This document shows positions 46,930 through 60,530 of a stretch of DNA of 64,000 nt, in pieces. The position numbers and the translations under genes were made by a program. Each line of letters starts with the position of its first letter. The stretch's first letter is position 1. This stretch comes from Erythrophleum ivorense (taxonomy: Eukaryota > Streptophyta > Magnoliopsida > Fabales > Fabaceae), in contig JAIUCV010000007.1 of assembly GCA_026724425.1 (NCBI GenBank), positions 23,524,605 through 23,588,604 of the forward strand, given 5' to 3'. A model generated the notes under the pieces. It had not been told where the DNA came from. It did no database searches and worked only from the letters and a program-made list of their open reading frames with translations.

Positions 46930-47956
46930 CAAGTTTACTTTCTATTTGTCTTTTCCAATTTCTCATATTAATTTAAGATTAGATATTTTATTATTGAGGT
47001 GTGAATTATTATGATGATATACTTATGATTTCATTATACATGGAGTATACATTTATGCTTATTGCTTTTGTTGATGTTATTCATGATTTGGATTAATTAT
47101 TATTTGATTGCGTTAGATGAGGAGTGATTAAAAACTGATGCTAATTTTAGTTTATGGATAATGCAATTGAGTTTTTATGTAATTGGGTTTGCTATGCCGG
47201 CTAGTAAAATATGAATGTTTAATGATCAATACATACCATTCATTGTTTTCGATGAGTGTAGTTAGGATAATTATAATTGAATTCGTCTAGTTAAGAGATT
47301 AACCAACTGTAATTAATCTTGAATTCACTAAATCATAATGCATCTTATAGTTAATTGAATCATAGTGAGAAATGTATTCACTCCACTTAGGTGAAAGTTA
47401 GCTATAAAGTAGTTCAATCAGGTTTGCTTTGTTAGCTATCTAATAATTTAGAAATTCAAGAGTGATAATGCTTCCTAGGGTTAGTCCAACTTAAGGCCTT
47501 TGACTCCCTTAGAGGAGATTAAGATTTAAGATGGGATAGTGGGTCTGCTATGTTGGCTTTTATTATATTAAGATATAAGTTGTCCATAATAATAAGATAT
47601 TGAGTATTGATTGTTGTGCTATTAATGAACCTATTATAAATTACCTAAGATGCCTTTTTTTTTGGGTTAGAGTTTTGAGTCTTATTTTTTTTTTCTTTTA
47701 TTCCATTTATTTTATTTTGATACTTTAACTTGATATTCAATCATTAGTACTTAAAGAGACTTGTGATACTAGTATGTAAATTTAGATAGATGTAATTAAG
47801 TAGTTTCTTATTCTTTCATTCTTTTGTATTGAAAACTTTTCACTTTTGCCTAACAATTCTCATGGGATCAATACTTGAACTCATGTCAACATTTTTACTT
47901 GAATAATTAGTGTACTTACGAGCCTTATTTTTATAAGGATAGTTGATAGGTCATCA
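46930..47956 (+). mobile_element. Athila-type LTR fragment
   Basis: The 3' end (TCTCATGGGATCAATACTTG, then GTGTACTTACGAGCC, ending GGTCATCA at 47956) resembles the end of Athila-type LTRs. Read on its coding strand, the one at 56584-57928 ends in the same style with a GTACACTTGCGGTGCC-like block and GCATCA. I could not find the 5' end or a TSD, so this is a probable solo or truncated LTR and the start is approximate. Confidence 0.4.
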
Positions 47957-48860
47957 ATATACATTAAGATCCCTTAACATTTATATCCAAAAAATGCACT
48001 ACTTAAGCTAAAGTTCTTAAGATCAATTTGTGAGTAACTATGCATGAAACTTTGACATTTTAGTTGGACAGCAAATGGCTTCCAGGTGGCTTTCATGTAG
48101 GGATGGTAAAAAATTTTCATGTTTAGGTATCTTTGTAGAAACTGTCTCATTCAAGGATTTGCATTCATGAATTTTTACTTTGCAAGCTCTAGGATGGAGA
48201 ACATGTGCCTGTCCCACAGAGCCCCTCTCTATAGTAAAATTGCTTAAATGCTCATATATATATATATATAAGTACATCGGTAATGCTTATCCTTATTTGT
48301 AATTTTACATTCAAGTGTTTATTTTAATTAAAAAACCTAAAAGGAGTCAACCTAGATGCTTCCTCGTTTATTGTCCTTCAACTTTCTTCAATTTGAGTTC
48401 TCTTTTGTCTCTCAAGCTTCTAGTTTTTGAACCTTAGTTCTCCTTTGCCTTGCCATTCTTTGTTGTACCATTGCTAGTTCTGTGTGTTTTTCATTGTCCA
48501 GCCATTCTTCATTGAGACTTTAAGTTGTGGTTTCAAATCTACTTTCATTTTTTGGTTTGCATGCATTATGACTCTAGCTCCCTACTTTATATCCATCTAC
48601 CATTCTTTGTCCTCATTGTAGGCTTTCTCTCGATTCCTTGCTTCCTCAAATCCTTCATAAGTTTATCTTAATGAAAAAGCCTTAAATTCTTATTTTGGTC
48701 ATTACAATATTATTTATCATCTTCTAACACAAATTTATACAATCTAAATAGAAGACAAATAAGAAACTCAATCTCATTAAAACTCATGAGAATATTTTAA
48801 ATGTTATTCCTTAAGTTAGATAGCAAATAGTGACATAGTTGAACAAAGTCCCATATAGGT
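47957..48860. other. Non-coding stretch, no gene seen
   Basis: It contains an (AT)n tract near 48254-48271 and C/T-rich sequence at about 48370-48670. It may hold the 3' LTR of the decayed Copia element to its right, but I could not identify LTR ends. Confidence 0.4.
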
Positions 48861-51850
48861 CACGTGATCCTTAAACAATGTCGGTGGCATGCTTTTTGTT
48901 GAAAGATCTACTATAATTTCTTCATTGCTATTATATTTCATGAATACTTCTTTTGACCTAATGCAATACTCCTTTATGGCTAGATATTTAATGTTTGTGT
49001 TTATTTTGACTTCTTATTTTATTGTTTTTAGCCAAAAACATAGTAAATGAATTGTCACAATAAACTTTCAATGGCTTAACAATTAAGTCAACAATTCAAA
49101 GTTCAATGATGAGAATTTTCAGCCAAATACCAAATAAAGTAGCTTCAAAATAGGAAACCAACTTGGCTTCCATGGTAGAGTTAGCGATTAATGATTGTTC
49201 TACACTTTTCCATGAAATGACCCCATTAGCTAACATGATGATTTATCTAATAACCTAACTAGCTAAGTCTAAGTTAGAATATCCAATAAGTTCTAAGTTA
49301 TAATTCTCCTAAATGTAAGCATGAAGCAGTTGGTACCTTATAGATACATCATAATCTTCTTTATTGCTTTCCAATGATTCAATCTTAGATTATTATGATA
49401 TCTGCCCAGCATTCCTTTTTGTAATGTAGTGTCTTATACAAACTTAAACATACATAAGGTTTCTAACTACTGAAGCATAAGGAATATTATTTATTTATTA
49501 TTTTAAAAGATTTTTTCTTGGGCATTGGTTAAAATTGAACTTATCACCTTCCATAATTAATGCTATAGTAGGTGAGCAATCTTTTGATAGAAATCTCTTA
49601 AGAATCTTATTAATATAGGTTTTTTAAGACAAACTTAAGATATCTTTAGATCTAACTCTGTGGATCTTTACACTAATCATATAAGATATCTCACCCATAT
49701 TTTTCATGTTAAAATTTTGAGATAAAAATGGTTTCACCTCATGTAATAAACCTATGTCATTAGTTGCAAGCAAAATGTCATCTACATATAAAACCAAAAA
49801 GATGATTTTTCTCCCACTAACATTGTGGTATGTATATTGATCCATAATGTTCTTAACAAAACCAAATGAAGAAATTACATTATGAAATATCAAATACAAC
49901 TAATGAAAGACTTGTTTTAGCTTGTAAATAGACCTTTTGAGCTTGCAAAATAAATGGTCATTTGCTTGTAAGCCAAACCTTTTAGGTTGTTTCATGTAAA
50001 CTTATTCCTTAAGATCACCTTTGAGGTAGCCATTTTCAAATCCATTTGGTGTAATTCCATGTGAAAATGGGCAACTAATACCATGATGATACATAAGGAA
50101 TGCTTTTTAGAAACAAGAGAAAATGTCTATCTATAATCTATCCCTTCATTTTATGTGAAACCTTTAGCAACAAATCTTACCTTGTAGTGCTTAATATTAC
50201 CCAATGAGTCCCTTTCAGTCTTAAAGACACATTTAGACAATTCAAGAGGATCTCAAACTTGATTACTTGCCATAGAACCCATTTCATCCTTCATAGCATT
50301 GCACCATAATTTTGAAGTAATACAATTCATTGTTTATGAAAACCTTTCAAGGTTGTTATCTTCACTCAAATCATAGTTAGATTCTAGCAAATACACCATG
50401 TAGTCACTAGAAATTGATTTTTTCCTTGTTCTAATATATCTTTTGGAAATTGCAACATCAACCTTTTATAAATATTGATGTACAATAGGATCAACCATAA
50501 CAAGAGACTATTCCCTAATAGGATCAACATGATTTTCTAAGATATTTTGGTTATTAGAGTGACAGTTGGTAGTTCATTATTAATTTAATCTAAATGGGTA
50601 TCATAAAGAATAACCATTCTATCACATTAGTAAGTATTATATTAGTAACATGATCATCCATGATGTTTACATCTTGAAACTGATCATTCTTATTAACTAA
50701 ATTATTTTCAAGAAACTTAGCATTTTCTTTAATTCTACAAACTTAGCGGTGTGGGAAGGATAGTAGAATTTGTATCCCTTAGATTCTTAGCATAGCCAAC
50801 AAAATATGCACTAATAGTCTTAGGTTCTAGCTTTATTTCTTGTGGATTATACATTATTTTTATAGCTAGGCAACATTAAATGCATATATAATTCAAACTT
50901 GGCTTCCAAAATTTCCAAATTTCAAAAATGTCTTTCAAAAACAACTTTAGTTAAAATCTAGTTTAATATTATACACTACCATCTTAAGCGTTTCTCTCCA
51001 TAAAGATGTAGGAAGCTTGCTATTACTTAGAATATTCCTCTCAATGTCTAATAGTGTCAAGTTCCTTCTTTCTAGTATAGTATTTTGGTTTAGTGAGTTA
51101 GGCATAGTATATTTATGTGACTTATTGGTTTACTTAACCTTAAAATAGTCCACACACAAATCAAAGTCAATAAACTCAAGAACTTCAAAAACTCCATACT
51201 TTATTAATCTTTTAATTTTTTCTATAGAGATATGTCCTAATCTTTGATGCCACAAAATGGAGGATTTCTCATTCATAACACAATGCTTAATTCTAGTATT
51301 ACCATGCACAACCATTACACTTTGAAGAACATTACTGTTTGAATGAATTTAGAACAAGCCATCATCAATTGCACCTTGTCCAACAACAAATAGGTCTTTC
51401 ATCAAATTGAAAATAGACACTTGAGAAAAGATAAAGGAAAAAAAATCCAAAGGTTTGTCTTGAAACAAAAATCAAATTTCTAGAAAAACTTATAATATAA
51501 TGTTCATTCCAAATCCAACATAAAACCAGTACTTAAAATTAGTATAAATGTTCCCATAACTTCCACATGTGAACTTATCTCATTCCTTGAATAGATGCAT
51601 TGTTCACTTTTTGTTGGTTTCCTTAGGTTTAGAAAACCCTTCATGGTATTGCAAACATGGATTATAAAACCAGAATTAGTCCACCAAGTGTTATGAGACA
51701 CTTTAACCATATTAAATTCAAAACACACTAATGAAATGGATTACTTTTCTTTACAAACCATGCCTTATGTTTAGGACAATCTATCCTTATATGTCCCTTT
51801 TTATTGTAGAAAAAACAATAAGTGGTATTCTTGTTAGTTTTAGAATTAAT
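48860..51850 (-). pseudogene. Decayed Ty1/Copia polyprotein
   Basis: Minus-strand remnants are in canonical order. A zinc knuckle lies near 51765-51825 (C-x2-F-Y-N-K-K-G-H-x4-C style). The protease region is at 51504-51728 (NTWWTNSGFIIHVCN, where the usual DSG reads NSG). The pre-integrase segment is at 51130-51315 (LWHQRLGHISIEKIKRL). Reverse transcriptase is at about 49600-50040, with the YVDD catalytic motif (LVLYVDDILLATND) at 49624-49899. An RNase H remnant lies near 48890-49260, with a VYCDNS motif. Integrase core is barely recognisable. Many stops and frameshifts break all frames. LTRs are not identified, and upstream parts may have been displaced by the LTR at 52389. Confidence 0.78.
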
Positions 51851-52388
51851 AGGGATGATGTCTTTTCCTTTCCCTCTTTCCTTATGCCTTGCTTCCATTT
51901 CTCATAGGTGGCTAAATGTGCAATGGTGGATGTATGGACTATGTGTGAGCCATAAGAAGTAATTGAAGTTAATTGTGATATAGAATGGGATAGATGGTGG
52001 TTTCAAGTGATGGATATCCAATGCCTTAAGGTTGCCGTTAGATCTCTAAGCAATGAACATTGGCTTGATCTATTTCTTTCATGATCACCTTAGTAAGTTC
52101 ATTAATCGTACCAAGTAGTATATTTGAGTATTCAAAGTTGAATCCCATAAAGAAAGTGTTTATCATCACAACTGAATACACTTACTAGGAAAAGTCTAGC
52201 CTAATGATAGAGTTAGTCCCTTGCTAAACTAGCCACTAGTTACCAAAAATGTGGAGATTAAGTCTAACCTCACATAAGAAAAGAAACCTTAAGAGCAAAA
52301 AGCCAAACTAAAGGACTTAGACTCAAAATATATTATCCTAGTTTATAAATGTAATCTTGACTCCTAATTGGTGTTAACTAGTGTTAAT

Positions 52389-55300
52389 TGTAATATCCTA
52401 TTATTAAGATAGTTAAAATAATTTTAAAAGAGTGGAATAAATTATTTTTCAAGGGTCACAGGCTTAGAGAAGGCCACTATGAATTACGAGAAACTGAAAT
52501 TAGAACCATTTGGTTAATGAATGAGAACCTCAAAATAAAATGAATTGAGGCAAAGTAAAGCTTGCATGTTAGATAAAACATTTAGAAATGAGGTTGGGAA
52601 GCTAAGGATAACTTGAAATCAGACCCAAAATGACTGAACAATTAAAGGATAAATGCAGTGGCAAAGTTATAATTTTGAACAACTTTTGTGAAATTTAAAG
52701 AAAGGAGCTTTAAATAATAAAATTGAGTTTATTAAGGTTTTCAGAGGCCTAGAACACCATAAGAATCATAAGAATGGTTAAAACCCTTCTGATTTATAAT
52801 TTATGCTGTCAGTTGATCAAAACTTTGACTAGATCATTTGTGACTATTCTGAATTTAATTAATTTGAAACAAAGGCATTTAATAAACTAGATAGCCTAAA
52901 TTTCATGATGGAAAAGACAATTCTAATAAAGGAGTTAAAATAAGCTCAAACTATGAAATTAAAGAATAAAGGAAAAATTGGAGAATTTTCTTTTAAGAAA
53001 CCTTAGCTTCTCCTTATAAAAGGCTATCTCCATTCTCTTCCTCTCATTTTGGTTGAACTTTAGCAGCTCTAAATAGACCAAGAGAGGCATCCAAGGGAGC
53101 CCCACAGCTAAGGGAAGTTGAAGCCATTAAGTTAACCAAACATAAGGAATTTGCCTATGCTATTCTTTTTGCTTAATTTCCATTCTTTCTCCTCTCTTTC
53201 TTTATGGTTTTGACATCTCAAAATATGAAGTTTTGAGTCTAAACTCATGGAGGAAAGGGATTTTAACAAGGAACCAAATACACCAAATTAATCATCATGG
53301 AAAGCGTTTTCATTTGGTATATGTCTTGGTATGGGAAAATTACTTTTCCTTGTTTCTCCACCACGCCATGAGTACGGCAGCCTTAACAAGGATATGGGAG
53401 GAGATGGTTTTTCATTGAAACATGCTAGGAATCAAGGTTTTAGAATGTGTGGATTAAGAAATTTCCATTAGAACCAAGTAAGAAATCATGGCATGTATAA
53501 ATGGAAACCTAGGATTTTGATTGCACCTTAGGAAATATGAGGTCTTAGAATAATGTTTTAAGCCATGTAAGAGTATAATTGAGTTAAGAAGAGGCTAATG
53601 ACTTTATTTAGATGCCAATTTCCCATGAAAGAAAACAAAAACTCTATGGAAGTTAATTGGAGTGCATGTCTTAGCCATTAATCGTAGAAAGCACCTAAAA
53701 AGAGTTTTCTTTGATTCTAAGGTTAGAAATAGTCTAGGTATGAATTATGAACACTAAATGAACCATTGGTTTGAATTTAAAGGCCTCATTTTGAAAGGTG
53801 AAAGTTTAGGGTTCCATTATGCATAAAAAAGTAACTTGGTGTTAGGCTCCTTGAATTGACTTTGTGATAACTTTAATGAGTTTAAATGGAATCATATGAC
53901 TTGTATTAAGTGAGAAAGTGGAGCTAAGATAATGAATTATATGAGTTGCTTTATTATACCACTAAATGGAGCCATATGGAAGAGTAAATATAGAATTAGC
54001 TTATGTAGGGCTTATGTCAGTTTAGAGATGATTCTGTTGATACATTTGTATCTTATTTGATGTGTCTAGACCATGCAAGTGAAGCATCTCCCAAGTGTGT
54101 GTATGAGGCTGAGAAAGGGAGGTGAGAAACCAAGGGAAAACTTTGTCCTGCATTGAGAAAGGTAGCTTTTCATCCATTCTTGTATGTTTATCTTAGTTGT
54201 TTGATTGTCATTGATTGTTTATATGTGTGTATAAATTATAAATAATGCCTATTGCCTATAATTTGATGGTTTTATGCAATTATATGACATTGAATGCATT
54301 TGAAATGTGGAATGGATCTTAGTGGTGAGGTTGTGCCAAAATTCCCTTGATTTAGGTGAGATAAAGCTAAAAGTCTCTAGGAAAGGGTAAGATAAGCCTA
54401 AAAGTCTCAAGAATGAGTGAGGCTAAGTTAAAAGTTCCTAAAAGTAGATGAGACTAATCCAAAAGACTTAAACAATTGGGAGAGGCTAGACTAAAAGTCC
54501 ATAGAGCTTATTTTTATCTTGATGTATCCATATGACTTCATATATATGATTATGTTTGATATTTGGATACCTATTTTACATGCTTACTCTATTTGACAAG
54601 ATAACATGCCTTATAAGTATGCTTGAAGGGTGGATGAGCTATTAGGATTTATAAAATTTCCTTCTCCTCTTGTTATTTTTAACCATGCTTAGGGAATTCT
54701 TAAGAAGCCAAAGATGGAGACCAACAAGCTTGAATAGCGTGACTTTGACAATAGTTTAGGTTTTTATGTAATATACTGCACATGGGAGATTGTACATGTT
54801 ATTTTTATAATATAAGTTTGAGTGAGCTATGTCACTTTCTATCCAAATGAGCTCTTCTTAGTCTAAAATTTGGCATGCATCTAGAGCTTGTTAAGAGATT
54901 TTTGGGAAGCTAAAGTGGGTATTATTTAGAGGTTTATGGAATATTTGGCAAATTTTTAAAGTTGGAAAAATTTTCTAGTTTGGCCATTGGTATTGTGCAA
55001 TTGGTCTGAAAATGAATCTGTGTCAATCATGAGGAATACAATGTCCAATTGCCATGAAATTTTAGAGGAAGAAACTAGACCTTCCTAATGACTTGTGCCA
55101 ATTAGAGACACCTCATTTGGATGTCTAGAAAGGAAAATATTAATTTTTGAAATTGCCATCTAGTACCAGGCACACTGTCAGACCTGTGGTACTATTTGAT
55201 TAATTTTTTGAGTCTAAACATTCTTAGATTGGTCTAGAAATTTTTTTCCTCTATTTAACATTTTTATCTTTCCAAATTAGTATAGATTGCATAGATTAGA

Positions 55301-55820
55301 TTTTTTTGGAATTAATTATGAATTTCTAAATTTTATATCAGTAATCTATATTAGTATCAGAGGACGGCTAGACCTTCCTATATTTTCAATTGTCAAACAT
55401 GGTCTAGATGAGATTTTCATCGCTGGAAGTTGTTTTTATATAAATTTGACATCTAAAGATTTCCAAAAAGCTATGGTTTGTATGATTTTGATTTTTTTAC
55501 ATTTAGTTATGATTTTTCTAAGTTGCTTTTGAAATCTGCCTTATGCTGTTCGCGAGATAGAGTGAAAATCTAGGGTTTTTACCTTAAAGTCCGTGGATTG
55601 TGTGACATTTTGAGTTATGTATAAGTTGTATAAATGATCAATGACTGAAGAATGTTGTTGGATAATCCATGAGGCCCACGTAACACAAATTGAAAAATTT
55701 TACCCTGATGTCACGGGATAAAAGTGTATTATTTTCATACTTTTCCTTACTTTTGTCTTATGAATGTGCACCAATTGCCCTAAATGGAAGAGTATGATAA
55801 TACAAATATAAAGTATGACA
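52389..55820 (+). mobile_element. Complete 5' LTR of a Tekay/Del-like Ty3/Gypsy element
   Basis: 3432 bp, starting TGTAATATCC and ending AAGTATGACA, directly followed by a PBS-like sequence and gag. This is the reference copy that identifies the other LTR fragments in the window. It holds an AAAAGTCC array at 54321-54510. Very long LTRs are known for this chromovirus lineage; the lineage call rests on LTR size, PBS and gag style, since no pol is visible. It contains no coding sequence. Confidence 0.75.
54321..54510 (+). repeat. Degenerate ~30-bp tandem array (AAAAGTCC type) in LTR
   Basis: Six units, for example CTAAAAGTCTC, TTAAAAGTTCC and CTAAAAGTCC, separated by GTGAGR-type blocks. Same relative place as in the other copies. 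Confidence 0.75.
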
Positions 55821-55825
55821 TTTAT

Positions 55826-55837
55826 TGGTATTAGAGC
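55826..55837 (+). other. Primer-binding site of the Tekay/Del-like element
   Basis: TGGTATTAGAGC, one mismatch from the initiator-Met-tRNA type TGGTATCAGAGC, lies five bases after the LTR. Confidence 0.7.
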
Positions 55838-55968
55838 AAAGGTTCAAGTACTTTTGCTCGATATTTGGCTCTTGAATGGTGTATTTGGGTTATTTTTGGG
55901 TGGAATATCTATGTATATATGTTTGAATTGTAATTGTGGGCTAAGGTTGTGACTCTTTTTGAGTCAAA

Positions 55969-56583
55969 ATGGTTGAGACGAAAGGAGGCAGAGGTAGGGG
56001 CAGGGGCAGACTGGCTAGGGAACAAAAAATTGGGTATGAGGATCCATTGCAGGTTGTCATGGATCGGATTGACAAATTTGAGAACGTGGTGGCCTAGTAA
56101 TAGTACATGATCCGGTAGTAGCATGAGATGATTGTGCAACTGCAGGACTCCCTGGCTAGATAGGAAGAAGCCAGGAGAGAGGCCCCTTCACCTCAGTCTC
56201 AGCCTTCTACCTCCAGTACTCTATAGCCTTCCATTTTAGGTGTTCCACCCCCACCTCCCTAAGAGTCAATCCAGACTCCGCCTTTAATTCAAAAATAGTT
56301 AAATCAATTCAGGAAGAACAACCTACCAGTGTTTGATGGGGAATTAGATGTGGACAAAGTGGAGGCCTGGGTGATGGAAATAGAGAAGATATTCACAATG
56401 ATGGATAGCACCTCAGAGTAGAAAGCTCAGCTTGCCACCTTTATGCAACGGAAAGAAGCCAATAAGTGGTGGTACAGTATAAAGTCTTTGATGGAGACTA
56501 AAAATTTACAGATCACTTGGGAGAACTTGGTACAATTTTATGAGAAGTACTTTCCTAGTTCTGTAAGAAAGCAGAAAGAGGTG
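55969..56583 (+). pseudogene. Gag start of the Tekay/Del-like element, broken by an Athila-type insertion
   Basis: It starts MVETKGGRGRGRGRLAREQK and continues as a Retrotrans_gag-type domain: LPVFDGELDVDKVEAW, then a segment ending WENLVQFYEKYFP. In-frame stops occur after FENVVA and at several later positions. At 56583 the domain is cut by the LTR of the minus-strand Athila-type element. The missing part would be expected beyond the right edge of the window. Confidence 0.82.
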
Positions 56584-57928
56584 TGATGCACACTAAAAAA
56601 TGGCACCGCAAGTGTACGAGCCGTAAGAATAGTAAATGATGAGTCAAGGTCATTCCCTCAGAGAATCAATACGATTAGTGATTAGGCATTAGATTTCTCA
56701 TATTTATTTCAGTTAAACAAATCAAGTTATGAGTGACTTTTTATGAAAATCAATTCAAGTGCAATTAACAATAATGAAAATGGTTCTAAGAGAAAATAAG
56801 CAAATAAAGACGCCCTAAGAATTCTAATCCCCTTTTTACACAAAACAAATCATTTCCCTTTTTAATCAATTTGCTTAATGTCAATTTTAGAGTCAAAGGT
56901 CTAAATTAGGTAAAAATTTCTTTTAATCTATTCACACTAATATATCAACTCAACTCTTTGATGTCTCAAATGAGAAGTTAACATATAATTAAGCTCAGAC
57001 CTTATCTAGACTACTTAGGGCCCTTGAGTATATTTCTATCTCAAATGCAAATTAGACTATGCCTAATCCTAAGTTGCTCAATCAATGCTCTATAAGCAAT
57101 TCCCTTCTTTCAAATGCTAACGACAAAAACCATAATCAAACTAGAGGTGACCAATCACTAGAATGAAACTATATTCCAGATTAAGCACTAAAATTTTCAA
57201 TAATCCAACACAATCAAAAGGGAAATTATTTGCAAAGTTCAAAGGTTCACAGAATCCCTAAGGGTTACAAGAGTTCAGCCACTCATGGCTTGAAAACCAC
57301 AGAAAAGTTCAGCAAATGTATCAACAAATACATTAACGTGAAGAGAAAATGGAGCAAAAACACCTAATCGGAAGAATCTTAGGCAAAATCAACGATTTCC
57401 TGATTAATGTGAAGCTTCCCCAACACCTCTTGTGCGTTTCTCATCTTTCCCAGATGACCAGATACGGCTCCCTCTGCTGAATCATGAGCTGAAACCCACT
57501 AGAACCCTCAAAACAGCTCATATGATCAAAACTGTGTGTTTCACTTAAAACTGGCGATGCTGTGGCGTGCAAGATTTATGCTGCGACATCATGCTCTTTG
57601 GATTTTGTACCACCAATTCTGGGCAAATGCTGCTGCAGCATCCTATCTGATGTTGTGGTATCGAGCTCATTTTCATTTTCTCTCTAATTTTTGCTCTTTT
57701 CTAAGCTTTAGCTCAATGTTTAGACTACTCTACACAAACATGACATCATTAATATAATATTTTGCTTAATTAATCAATTAATTCCACCAAAATAAATCTC
57801 AACTCTCCTCTCTCCTTTTAATAAGATCTTTTACTTAATTAATGATCTAATTGCTTCTGAAAGCCACTTAAATGATTCCAAATTTAGTAAAATATGTACT
57901 AAAATTTCTAAAATATTTGGAATCATCA
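56584..57928 (-). repeat. 3' LTR of the Athila-type element
   Basis: 1345 bp. On the minus strand it runs TGATGATTCC to GTGTGCATCA, with TGATG...CATCA inverted ends. It includes a block with GATGCTGTGGCGTGC and GCTGCTGCAGCATCC (57548-57670) that recurs in the internal 3' region at 60531-60790. Confidence 0.82.
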
Positions 57929-57945
57929 ATTCCCCACACTTGAAT
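57929..57945 (-). other. Polypurine tract of the Athila-type element
   Basis: ATTCAAGTGTGGGGAAT on the minus strand directly precedes the LTR start TGATGA, the usual arrangement in this lineage. Confidence 0.7.
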
Positions 57946-58885
57946 AATTGCTTGTCCTCAAGCAAAATAAAATAACTGTACAACAAGAATAAATCAAAAT
58001 GCAAAGAGCACTACTTAAATTTCAATTGCTAAACACTTGATTTCCCCCACACTTAGTTCATGCCATCAAACTTAACCAGGGAAAACTCATAAATCAGATG
58101 CATCAATTTACCCAAAAATTCTTAATCCATCGCATTCATTTAAAATTGCAAAATGGTTAAAGAATTAGCAAATAATGAGTACAACAATAAGATTAGAATC
58201 AAAGTACAAAGTTATGCATCTAACTATATAATTAAATTTTTTTTTCTCCTCTTCATTTCCTCTTGATCCTTTTTACTCTAATGACCACATTGATAATGAA
58301 GCCACCCGGTTACTTAGACCAAGTAAATAGACTTAGAGTGCTACTAGCATACTCATAGTCTCCACTACCTTTTGACACGAAAACCCACATTTGTGATGCA
58401 GGCCCCTAATTACTAAGCAGCTTCAACAAGTGGAGTAGTTACCTTACATATCATGCACATATTATTTATTTATTTATTTTTTTTCAAATTTTTTTATTTT
58501 TATTTTTAATCATTTTTTTACTTGAATCATCTCCTAATTACATAAATCCATTTAATTATTGAGAAGCATTGTGTGATTCTTTAAATAAGTTGAACAAAAA
58601 GGTATTCCAACCCTAATCCCTTGTTCATCTTATTAAAAACTAACTCCTTAATCATAATCCAACCAAGACCTTATGCTCAAAATAAGAATTAAAGGCTTAA
58701 TTGAGGCATCTTCCTAATTTCCTTATGATTCAATAACATTCCCTAAGTCAGAAGATTCAAGGTTTAGTTAGACTTAAGCAATGCAATTATTAAACCTGAA
58801 AAGCTGTTCAGAAAAAAATATTTACAATAAAATCAAAATTTAGGACAACAATTACTCAAAATGTAGAATTGCACAATGAACCTCG

Positions 58886-59329
58886 TTATCCCCCACACTC
58901 AAAGTAAATATTGTCCTTAATGTTTAAAGACAAATTAAGCATAGAAAGAAAGAGAAGGACTCTAAGACTCCCTTGATGTGAATAAAACTCTTGAACTAGA
59001 ACAAGAATAAAATGGTCCAAAGTCACTGTAAATTGCATCCATTGGCGATGTTCCAAATTGAGAGCTGCAGTCTCATATTTAGGGACTTCAAAGTGTCGAT
59101 CAGAGTGGAAAGGTCTATAAGCTACGAAGTTGTCAAATTGATCACTGGCTTTCTGATCCATAAACTTATCAGCATCAAATGGTGGATTTTCTTGTGCCAC
59201 TTGTTTACCACGAGACTTAGAAGTAGAGACAGTAGCTTACTTTTCTGTTTAGACCACTTTCCTTCCTCGAGTCTTTGAAGATGACTCAAGGAGTTCCTTG
59301 CCTTGTCTCTTAACAGCTTTAGGTGGCAT
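58886..59329 (-). pseudogene. Athila 3' ORF remnant
   Basis: It starts MPPKAVKRQGKELLESSS, a basic Ser-rich N-terminus, followed by two stops, then an open stretch of about 100 residues from MAQENPPFDADKF. Athila-type elements often carry an extra ORF downstream of pol with this kind of start. The specific family of this ORF is uncertain. It is non-functional because of the stops and shortening. Confidence 0.5.
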
Positions 59330-60530
59330 GCCTACTAATACAAAAATTAATCACAGTTCAAAGTTGATAAAGAAACGAACCACCCATATAGAATAAAAAT
59401 CTAGTCAAAATAATGACAGACTAAGCACCAACTAGAAAGAACAAACAACCCAGGGAGTTTAAGATCCAGAAATTAAACTCTCTATGAACATGATGCTAAC
59501 CTCATATGAGGGAATAGGCAACTTACACAAGAATAATCAGCCTAGGATATAAACTTTGGAGCATAAGTAAATTCTATGAAGGACTGATTTTAGTTTGTGG
59601 TTATAGGAAAATAGAAAAATTGATATAGAAAATGAAGGAATTGCCACACAAAACTCTAGTTGCACCTTTACATGAACAAAATTGTCCTCAACATCTCAAT
59701 GTAACTCAAAGAATACACAGCAACAAACAACTAAGTAAATCATTCTCAATCAATTCATAAAGTCACTCGGATGCAGCTACTAACAAAATCAAAGCATATA
59801 CAGAAGGCGCAATTCATAATTAAATAAAGCCCAACAGCATGCAGAAGGTATAACAAAACTAATTTCAACACCTACAAATAAGTAATGAATCTAGTAACAA
59901 CATTAAACCCCACCGAAGTAGTGGTTATCTAGGTTCAATAGAAAATATGGGGAAAGGAAAAACAAATCTAAACTAAAACTTCCCCCAAAGCTCTAAAGAC
60001 CGAAATACAGATAGGAAGAGAAAAATAGAAACAAAAACCACACCTATATTGGAAGGAAAAAAATGCAAAAACTAAAGTACTAGCAGAGTTGAAGTCCGGA
60101 CGCTGAACTTGAAATGGAGAAGACAGTGGAGTCCGAAACTAACAAAGGAAATTGTCGAAGGAAATGATGGCGCGAAATGAAGAAACAACAAGAATAGGCA
60201 AGATAATGGGCTGAGGAACCTCTGACAGCAAACTTGAAACAGAAATGAGCAACACAGGGATATGGGTATGCAAAAAGGAAAGAAGTGAGGAGAAGGGGAA
60301 AATAGGAAATGGAAGAGGGTTGTAAAGACATAGAGTAATGGAGTTGACAGCAAGAGCAGTGATGGTTGGAAAAAAGGACTGCATGAGGGAAGAGAAAGAA
60401 GGGACGAGGACTATAGAAGAGGGCTTAGGCTTCCATGAAAAATGAGAGAATGGTAGTGCTGGTGAGGGTAAAATGAATATGAAGAGAACCCTCTTTTTTT
60501 ATATATATTTACTTTTTTCTTAGAATTTTT

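Noticed and set aside
60072..60384. Three overlapping 81-93-aa minus-strand ORFs
   Set aside because: A pyrimidine-rich strand without stops in several frames inside the Athila 3' region; Ser/Phe/Leu-rich with no domain.
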